This document shows positions 30,690 through 34,611 of a DNA stretch of 34,611 nt, piece by piece. Every line of letters begins with the position of its first letter. Position 1 is the stretch's first letter. The notes below the pieces were generated by a model. The model was not told the DNA's origin and made no database searches. It saw nothing but the letters and a program-made list of their open reading frames with translations. The stretch is from a virus: the IMG/VR virus record IMGVR_UViG_3300046371_000190, positions 1-34,611 of that record; one strand, written 5' to 3'. The position numbers and the translations under genes were made by a program.

Positions 30690-30878
30690 ATGGAAAAGCT
30701 TTTGGAATATAAGATCATGCCGCGTCTGATGATGGCCGTGATGACGATTATGTATATACGCTGCATCGAGTGGGCGCTGACGCAGCCCGACCTTAGCACG
30801 CAGCAAAGTGCGCTTATTAGCGTTGTTGCCGGCGCCATGACTGGTGCTTTTGCCGTGTGGCTGGGATCTGAGAAATGA
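30690..30878 (+). CDS. Two-TM holin candidate
   Basis: 62 residues behind GAGGTG with two hydrophobic helices (about 9-29 and 40-58), a short charged loop and a short charged C-terminus. This is the size and topology of class II holins. It is one base after the previous stop and overlaps the start of a three-TM holin candidate by four bases. Whether one protein is a holin and the other an antiholin or pinholin cannot be seen here. Confidence 0.6.
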   Translation: MEKLLEYKIMPRLMMAVMTIMYIRCIEWALTQPDLSTQQSALISVVAGAMTGAFAVWLGSEK

Positions 30879-31219
30879 TTGGCCAGATTATAGGCGCAGT
30901 CGGCGGTCTGGCGACAAGCTACCTCGACGGCAAGACGGCAATCCAGAAAGCGAATGCTGAGATCAAGCTGAAGCAGGCAACCGGCGAGATGGATTGGGAG
31001 CAGTCGGCCATCGAGGCCAGCAAAGACAGCTGGAAAGATGAGCTGTGGACGATCGTTTTCGTGGCCATATTGTGCATGAATTTCGTGCCGTCCATGCAAG
31101 ACGTAATGGCAGAAGGTTTCGCTAATCTTGAGACAACGCCGCTCTGGGTGCAGTGGGGCATGTATGCGTCCATCGCCGCCAGCTTTGGCATCCGCACAAT
31201 GAAAGGCTTGAAGAAATGA
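30875..31219 (+). CDS. Holin candidate (3TM GTA-type)
   Basis: 114 residues with hydrophobic segments at about 3-15, 59-75 and 91-107. Middle W-K-D-E-L-W-T-I-V-F and later V-Q-W-G-M-Y-A-S-I-A-A-S-F-G-I resemble the three-TM holin family named for gene transfer agent release in alphaproteobacteria. It would let the endolysin reach the cell wall. The stop overlaps the endolysin ATG. Confidence 0.72.
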   Translation: MIGQIIGAVGGLATSYLDGKTAIQKANAEIKLKQATGEMDWEQSAIEASKDSWKDELWTIVFVAILCMNFVPSMQDVMAEGFANLETTPLWVQWGMYASIAASFGIRTMKGLKK

Positions 31220-31671
31220 CGTTTAAACTATCAGCACGCAGCCGCGATAAGCTGTCAGGCGTGGACGAGCGCATGGCGTCTGTCGTCAACAGCGCAATCC
31301 ACAGAACCAAGATCGACTTCGGCGTCATCTGCGGGCTTCGCACCATCGAGGAGCAGCGCGAGCTTGTGAAAAGCGGCGCGTCGCAGACGATGAAATCGAA
31401 GCACATAGACGGGCTGGCCGTCGATCTCATGGCCTATGTCGGCCCGCGTGGATCGTGGGAGCTGAATTTGTATGACGATATAGCCGACGCAATGGCAGAA
31501 GCTGCGCGTGAGGTGGATGTGCCAATCAGGTGGGGTGCCGCGTGGACTGTGCCAAATATAGCGCAGTGGGATGGCACGATGGAGGACGCGATGAACGACT
31601 ACATCGACACGCGTCGCGGGCAGGGCAGGCGCCCGTTTATCGACGCCCCGCATTTCGAGCTGATGGTCTAA
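31216..31671 (+). CDS. Endolysin, M15-type L-alanyl-D-glutamate peptidase
   Basis: 151 residues from the ATG at 31216; the earlier frame from 31153 is inside the holin gene. Zinc-ligand motif S-K-H63-I-D-G-L-A-V-D70 with H146 in D-A-P-H-F-E-L gives the His-Asp-His set of the M15 peptidase family (T5-type endolysins), which cut the peptide stem of peptidoglycan. No signal peptide is seen, so it needs the adjacent holin. No obvious spanin is visible. The stop forms a four-base overlap with the reverse-strand nuclease. Confidence 0.84.
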   Translation: MTFKLSARSRDKLSGVDERMASVVNSAIHRTKIDFGVICGLRTIEEQRELVKSGASQTMKSKHIDGLAVDLMAYVGPRGSWELNLYDDIADAMAEAAREVDVPIRWGAAWTVPNIAQWDGTMEDAMNDYIDTRRGQGRRPFIDAPHFELMV

Positions 31672-32048
31672 CCTAGCATCGTCTGAATGCTGTCATCCAT
31701 AGCCTGCCGCGTAAAATCGGCGGGATTTATGCGCACCGTCTTACCGCTTGGCGCGTTGCGCAGTATAAACAATCGTATATCCAGAGCCACATACGCAAAT
31801 ATTTGCGCATCGCCGTTTGCGCGCGTGAACATGTAGTGCGCCTCGCGGTAACGCTCTTGGCGTGTCTCAAGGGTCGCCTTCACTTGCATCGTCAACAGCT
31901 CACCGCTGGCCGACTTAACCCATAGGTCATCGTCCTGCATATCTACCCGATGGCAGCGTATCCCGCGCTGCTCTAGCTCGGCTGCTACGAGAAACTCGCC
32001 AGCACGACCGACGTTGATGCTGTTGGCCACGCGCGCAACATACTGCAT
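31668..32048 (-). CDS. Reverse-strand PD-(D/E)XK endonuclease-like protein
   Basis: 126 residues. Fold marks: G-R-A-G-E18-F-L-V-A-A-E-L-E-Q-R-G-I, then V-D-M-Q-D-D-D-L-W-V and L-L-T-M-Q-V-K-A-T, with Q in the place often held by E in the E-x-K motif. The order matches small PDDEXK nucleases such as PDDEXK_11 and some resolvases. The E-to-Q change may be tolerated, or may mark lost activity. The gene opposes the lysis operon. On the reverse strand TATAAA ends about 10 bases before the ATG with no ribosome site, suggesting a leaderless or very short leader transcript. Function could be defence, mobility or recombination. Confidence 0.65.
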   Translation of the reverse strand: MQYVARVANSINVGRAGEFLVAAELEQRGIRCHRVDMQDDDLWVKSASGELLTMQVKATLETRQERYREAHYMFTRANGDAQIFAYVALDIRLFILRNAPSGKTVRINPADFTRQAMDDSIQTMLG

Positions 32049-32102
32049 TTAAACGATTTTATATAGAGGCGAAAAAAAGTTTCCGTCGTGTGCATTTTTT
32101 GC

Positions 32103-32130
32103 TTGCACCGTGCTGTGTTATCTTTATGTT
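32103..32130 (+). promoter_or_regulatory. Promoter for the right-hand early genes
   Basis: TTGCAC (32103-32108), 16-bp spacer, TATGTT (32125-32130), with GTTAAC at 32128-32133 overlapping the -10. An AGGAGG-type ribosome site at 32148-32153 follows. GTTAAC also marks the promoters at 8037-8065 and 34294-34321. Confidence 0.5.
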
Positions 32131-32157
32131 AACAATATAAGCAATCAGGAGGAAAAA

Positions 32158-32316
32158 ATGAACAACTATTATGAAGAAGCTTTAGCAGATTTTTGGAGCG
32201 AAGCTAAAGACGAAGGTATTATATATTCATCTTACGAAGAGGCGGCTAAAGCTTTTGATGATATTATGTCACCTCGCGTTGTGGCTGATAATACTAATCC
32301 AGAAGATATGTTTTAA
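32158..32316 (+). CDS. AT-rich acidic 52-residue protein
   Basis: Starts at an ATG behind a strong AGGAGG. Product M-N-N-Y-Y-E-E-A-L-A-D-F-W-S-E-A-K-D-E-G, then a Glu/Ala/Asp-rich helix and V-A-D-N-T-N-P-E-D-M-F. It is acidic, helical, with AT-rich codons unlike its neighbours. Such small acidic early proteins in phages can block host enzymes or defences, but nothing in the sequence shows a target. It is divergent from the PD-(D/E)XK nuclease and has its own promoter. Confidence 0.65.
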   Translation: MNNYYEEALADFWSEAKDEGIIYSSYEEAAKAFDDIMSPRVVADNTNPEDMF

Positions 32317-32324
32317 TAACAAAC

Positions 32325-32342
32325 GGCGGGGTCAAACCCGCC
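32325..32342. other. GC-rich hairpin between early genes
   Basis: GGCGGG (32325-32330) pairs with CCCGCC (32337-32342) around GTCAAA. An A-run, not a T-run, follows on the + strand; on the - strand T-rich sequence follows. It may be a mild attenuator or an mRNA processing site. A terminator role on the + strand is unlikely. Confidence 0.35.
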
Positions 32343-32368
32343 AAAAATATGGAAATGGAGAAACCAAA

Positions 32369-32911
32369 ATGAATCTTACGCATACACATGAATTTTTAAT
32401 AACGCACATCACCGACAGCGGCACCGGCTTTGCGGTACGCACCGACAACGGCGAGAGCGTACATATTTCGCCGCGTCTGTTGCAGCAGGCGCACGCAAAC
32501 CTCGACGACATCTGCAAAGGCATCATCGTGCAGAACGCCATCGAGGAGAACCGCGAGCGCACGCCGTGGGTTGCCGCCTACGTGCAGGAACGACGCCCAG
32601 CGCGTGACGTGCTGGGCTTGGCGACTGACGCGCCAGCAGAGGCCGTACAAGCGCCCACCGAGGAGCCTAAGCAGGTCGATTGGGCTGACGTCCAGCGGAA
32701 GATCCTTTCGATGCTGCAGAGCGACGACGTCACCTACTGCGAGACGGCAGACATCGCTGACGTCGTTGGCGTGGACACGCGCAAGCTTTCGCAGCACCTC
32801 GAAAACATGCACGCACGCGGCGAGATATGCAAAGCGCATGTAAACCAGCGAGCAGGCCAGCAGCGCGCAACCTTGGTGCTGTGGAGCATCAACGCGGATG
32901 TGTACAAATGA
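32369..32911 (+). CDS. Unknown protein, OB-like N-terminus and winged-helix-like C-terminus
   Basis: 180 residues behind GGAG; the frame open from 32255 is not preferred because it crosses the hairpin. Residues 5-70 are beta-rich with H-E-F-L-I-T-H-I-T-D-S-G-T-G-F-A-V-R-T-D-N-G and V-H-I-S, like a small OB or S1-type barrel. Residues about 110-175 show helices then V-G-V-D-T-R-K-L-S-Q-H-L-E-N-M-H-A-R-G-E-I as in a winged helix. A Pro/Ala linker joins them. The architecture suggests nucleic acid binding or early regulation, by inference only. The stop overlaps the next ATG. Confidence 0.55.
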   Translation: MNLTHTHEFLITHITDSGTGFAVRTDNGESVHISPRLLQQAHANLDDICKGIIVQNAIEENRERTPWVAAYVQERRPARDVLGLATDAPAEAVQAPTEEPKQVDWADVQRKILSMLQSDDVTYCETADIADVVGVDTRKLSQHLENMHARGEICKAHVNQRAGQQRATLVLWSINADVYK

Positions 32912-33057
32912 TCTGCGCAACCTGCGACGGAACCGGCTTTATCGAGTTGCCGCGTTTCGTCAACACGCCGGACAGCGACGCGTGGACAACGGTGCGCTGC
33001 CCAGAATGCCAAGACGAAGACGACTTCGATTGGCGCAATGATGAGGAGGAAGAGTGA
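32908..33057 (+). CDS. Zinc-ribbon-like 49-residue peptide
   Basis: Starts by overlapping the preceding stop. It has C-A-T-C-D-G-T-G-F near the start and R-C-P-E-C-Q further on, two CXXC knuckles as in DnaJ-type and other zinc ribbons, then an acidic tail (D-E-D-D-F-D-W-R-N-D-E-E-E-E). An acidic zinc ribbon may bind a partner rather than nucleic acid. Unknown function. Confidence 0.6.
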   Translation: MICATCDGTGFIELPRFVNTPDSDAWTTVRCPECQDEDDFDWRNDEEEE

Positions 33058-33149
33058 TGACCAAGTGGACGCAAGACATCATCATCGCCGCAGCGATTGC
33101 TGCGTCGGTGCTGGGCTGGATCACCGCTGTCAGCATGGGGTGGATGTGA
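33057..33149 (+). CDS. 30-residue single-TM peptide
   Basis: M-T-K-W-T-Q-D then a hydrophobic run (I-I-I-A-A-A-I-A-A-S-V-L-G-W-I-T-A-V) and a short tail. It overlaps the preceding stop by one base and the next start by one base, so it is kept in a tightly coupled cassette. Very short, so its reality depends on the coupling. A membrane peptide with a regulatory or exclusion role is possible. Confidence 0.5.
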   Translation: MTKWTQDIIIAAAIAASVLGWITAVSMGWM

Positions 33150-33541
33150 TGAAGGTTTGCTCAAAGTGTTTGCAAAAAAAAAGCAGCGACTTTTTCGCAA
33201 TTGACAGGACAAAGCCTGACGGGATGACCAGCCAGTGCAAGGAATGCCGCGCCGTGTCTAAGCGCAAGTCTTATTTCAAGTCGGAATATGGCATTGGCAT
33301 CGAGTGGATTGACATCACCTACAAGCAGCAAAATGGATGCTGTAAGGTGTGCGGCGAGAAATGCGAAAAGGCATCCCTTAAAGTTGACCATGTGCATGGC
33401 ACGAACCCGCCGATCCTGCGGGGCTTGCTGTGCAATGGCTGCAACTTGGATCTTGGCCGCGTTGAGGCAAACATCGCCAAATATGAAACCCTGATCGTAG
33501 AGGCAAAGCTTTCTGCGCATTACAGAGGAGAGGCGATATGA
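33149..33541 (+). CDS. Endonuclease VII-like HNH nuclease
   Basis: 130 residues from the ATG at 33149; the frame from 33038 is not preferred. It begins V-C-S-K-C-L-Q-K-K (a first zinc knuckle with C-K-E-C further along), then V-C-G-E-K-C, V-D-H-V-H-G-T-N-P-P-I-L-R-G-L-L-C-N-G-C-N-L-D-L-G. The D-H...N order and the cysteines match the endonuclease VII family (T4 gp49-like). It cleaves branched DNA before packaging. A RuvC-like protein is also present at the left edge, so there may be two junction nucleases. Confidence 0.82.
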   Translation: MKVCSKCLQKKSSDFFAIDRTKPDGMTSQCKECRAVSKRKSYFKSEYGIGIEWIDITYKQQNGCCKVCGEKCEKASLKVDHVHGTNPPILRGLLCNGCNLDLGRVEANIAKYETLIVEAKLSAHYRGEAI

Positions 33542-33738
33542 CACTCGCTGAACCCGTCTTCATGGCTTTCGCCGTCTTTTCATCCGTAGACGAGTGCAAA
33601 GCGTTTGCGAAATATTACGACTTAGCGCGGATCTTTGAACCGCAATGCGTTGAGATGGGCGGCGAGGCAGACTACCGCCGCCCGTGGCCCGACGTCAGAC
33701 CACAGCCACGGCCAACACAGGAGAATGAAAATGGCTAA
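33538..33738 (+). CDS. Small hypothetical protein
   Basis: 66 residues in the early cassette, overlapping the preceding stop by four bases and the next start by eight. It has a hydrophobic first half (F-M-A-F-A-V-F-S-S-V-D-E), a short helix and a Pro/Arg-rich end. I do not recognise it. Its place suggests an early role. Confidence 0.5.
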   Translation: MTLAEPVFMAFAVFSSVDECKAFAKYYDLARIFEPQCVEMGGEADYRRPWPDVRPQPRPTQENENG

Positions 33739-33961
33739 ATGGGATCTATCAAAACTGGAAAACAGCGCCAGCGTGGGCGCGTATATCGACGAGGACAGCA
33801 GCACGCCGACGCAGCCAACGCCGCTGATGCTGGTCATGTCGATCAGGCGCAAGGCAGACATCATGCGTATGGACGCGGGGCGTGGCCCTGAGCGCCTGAC
33901 GATCAAGCAGCGCGCCGAAGAAATCATGGCGCTTTGCGAGATGCTGGAGAAGCGGCTGTGA
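33731..33961 (+). CDS. Small hypothetical protein (early cassette)
   Basis: 76 residues from the ATG at 33731 behind AGGAG. It has an acidic start (K-W-D-L-S-K-L-E-N-S-A-S-V-G-A-Y-I-D-E-D) and a helical second half (L-M-L-V-M-S-I-R-R-K-A-D-I-M-R-M-D). Helical and charged with no recognisable family. It overlaps the next gene's GTG by four bases. Confidence 0.5.
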   Translation: MAKWDLSKLENSASVGAYIDEDSSTPTQPTPLMLVMSIRRKADIMRMDAGRGPERLTIKQRAEEIMALCEMLEKRL

Positions 33962-34290
33962 CGGAACATATGACACCGCTGGAGCGTTGGAAGGAGCTGG
34001 CGATCATCGAGAACGCGCGCATGAAGCGCAGGCTGATTGGCCGCGATGACATGCACGCGTATGCCCACAAGCCGTGGCCGCTGGAGAAGCTACGCAAGGA
34101 GATCAAGCGCTGCCTGAGCAGGCATGACGAGCTGTCTGTGGGCGACCTGTGCAGCATGATCGAGCAAGACGCCGTGCATATCGACATTGGCCTGAAGACC
34201 ATGCGGGAGCGGCGAACAATCGTGAAGACGTCGTTCATTGAGGGCCAGCAGCTGTACCGGCTGCGCACGCAGGAAGAGTTCGCGTTCTAG
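33958..34290 (+). CDS. Winged-helix-like early protein
   Basis: 110 residues from a GTG with GGAGAAGCG upstream; ATG 33970 is the alternative start. Helical N-terminus (L-E-R-W-K-E-L-A-I-I-E-N-A-R-M-K-R-R-L-I-G) then E-L-S-V-G-D-L-C-S-M-I-E-Q-D and R-R-T-I-V-K-T-S-F-I-E-G-Q-Q-L-Y-R-L, like a winged-helix domain. Could be an early regulator, though no residues prove DNA contact. It is followed by its own downstream promoter region. Confidence 0.5.
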   Translation: MTEHMTPLERWKELAIIENARMKRRLIGRDDMHAYAHKPWPLEKLRKEIKRCLSRHDELSVGDLCSMIEQDAVHIDIGLKTMRERRTIVKTSFIEGQQLYRLRTQEEFAF

Positions 34291-34293
34291 CCC

Positions 34294-34321
34294 TTGCACA
34301 ATGTTAACGCGGCGTTATAGT
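34294..34321 (+). promoter_or_regulatory. Promoter of the ribbon-helix-helix gene
   Basis: TTGCAC (34294-34299), 16-bp spacer, TATAGT (34316-34321). GTTAAC lies at 34303-34308. The gene follows with GGAGG at 34335-34339 and the ATG at 34345. Same -35 as the promoter at 32103. Confidence 0.55.
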
Positions 34322-34344
34322 GACACGAACCAACGGAGGTAATT

Positions 34345-34506
34345 ATGAACACTGAGATGAAACAGCTTGGCTCGCGGATCGACGCCAAGGTATTCGAGGC
34401 GCTGCGTGACTTGTCCAAGGAGAAGCGCATCAGCATGGCGTCGCTGACGCAGATGGCCATCCTGCGCCTGCTGGACGAGCATGGTGTGGACGTGCAGCGT
34501 GGATGA
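34345..34506 (+). CDS. Ribbon-helix-helix DNA-binding protein
   Basis: 53 residues behind GGAGG. The order Q-L-G-S-R-I-D-A-K-V-F-E-A-L-R-D-L-S-K-E-K-R-I-S-M-A-S-L-T-Q-M-A-I-L-R-L-L is the ribbon-helix-helix shape of CopG/Arc-type regulators: a short beta strand, then two helices with a turn. Such small dimers bind short dyads and could control the nearby promoter or the operators at 5.07-5.25 kb or 8.05 kb; this is inference. The last bases overlap the next frame. Confidence 0.7.
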   Translation: MNTEMKQLGSRIDAKVFEALRDLSKEKRISMASLTQMAILRLLDEHGVDVQRG

Positions 34507-34611
34507 TGATTTCACACTGACGCCGGAGCAGCATGCTGAGATGTCAGCGGTTGCCAGCAACACGATGTCCGAGGCAAACGCGCTGATGCGTGACATGCTG
34601 GCGATCACCGA
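34499..34611 (+). CDS. Partial ORF at the right edge (3' end outside window)
   Basis: A frame opening at GTG 34499 overlaps the ribbon-helix-helix stop and stays open to the window edge: D-D-D-F-T-L-T-P-E-Q-H-A-E-M-S-A-V, then an Ala/Met-rich helical sequence. Helical, charged and incomplete. The two ATGs within the overlap reach a stop at once, which makes the GTG the likely start. No family is visible. Confidence 0.45.
   Translation, partial: MDDDFTLTPEQHAEMSAVASNTMSEANALMRDMLAIT

Noticed and set aside
1-34611. tRNA genes, integrase, CI-type repressor, RNA or DNA polymerase, insertion sequences
   Set aside because: Looked for on both strands by motif and ORF pattern; none could be supported. 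A short or divergent tRNA might be missed by eye.

Overview
This window is a dense, virion-encoding bacteriophage genome segment, almost entirely on the + strand. The virion genes point to a short-tailed (podovirus-type) phage: P22/SU10-like portal, scaffold and DUF5309-type capsid, a head-tail adaptor, a P22 gp10-like stabilisation protein, large Ala/Gln-rich ejection proteins and an S74-type fibre. Moderately high GC, the small-gene repertoire and similarity to marine and rhizobial podophages suggest an alphaproteobacterial host; the host is inference. No DNA polymerase, RNA polymerase, integrase or CI-type repressor is visible. Genes are cut at both edges, so the window is part of a larger, possibly circularly permuted, genome.

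Layout. (1) 1-4956, replication and recombination: the C-terminus of a RuvC-like resolvase, a RecE/exonuclease VIII-type PD-(D/E)XK nuclease, an SSB-like protein, a Toprim plus RecA-fold primase-helicase, an unknown protein with an SSB-like acidic tip, and a DUF6378 protein. A cluster of CCGCAC/GTGCGG repeats around a 20-bp AT-core palindrome lies just after the primase-helicase. (2) 4957-5389, intergenic control region: nested hairpins, two TGACC-N4-GGTCA dyads, AT-rich repeats, GC hairpins and a good sigma70-type promoter in front of the terminase genes. It is also where a cos or pac site would be expected. (3) 5390-7274, small and large terminase. (4) 7271-7996, a reverse-strand gene resembling a papain/C39-type cysteine peptidase, with its own promoter carrying a GTTAACA dyad. 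(5) 8285-15989, small basic proteins, a 781-residue AT-rich cargo-like protein with a GNAT-like region, adaptor, Gp80-like tail protein, a protein made of exact 20-residue repeats, and the S74 tail fibre with two small accessory genes, ending in a terminator. (6) 16096-29736, a new promoter, then the gp10-like protein, a jelly-roll-like protein, ejection proteins (one with a lytic transglycosylase), portal, scaffold, capsid, a strong hairpin and small head genes. (7) 29736-31671, membrane and lysis genes: coiled-coil/TM proteins, two holin candidates and an M15 endolysin. (8) 31668-32048, a reverse-strand PD-(D/E)XK nuclease. (9) 32158-34611, early-type small genes, many joined by ATGA-type overlaps: an AT-rich acidic peptide, OB/winged-helix-like protein, zinc-ribbon peptide, TM peptide, endonuclease VII-like HNH nuclease, a ribbon-helix-helix regulator and a truncated ORF.

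How it fits together: early genes at the right end probably run around to the recombination/replication block at the left end. The control region at 5.0-5.4 kb then launches packaging and morphogenesis. Two reverse-strand accessory genes sit at the ends of forward operons, each overlapping the neighbouring stop codon by four bases. The most unusual parts are these two genes, the repeat cluster at 3.9-4.1 kb, the paired dyads at 5.07 and 5.23 kb, and the 781-residue cargo-like protein.
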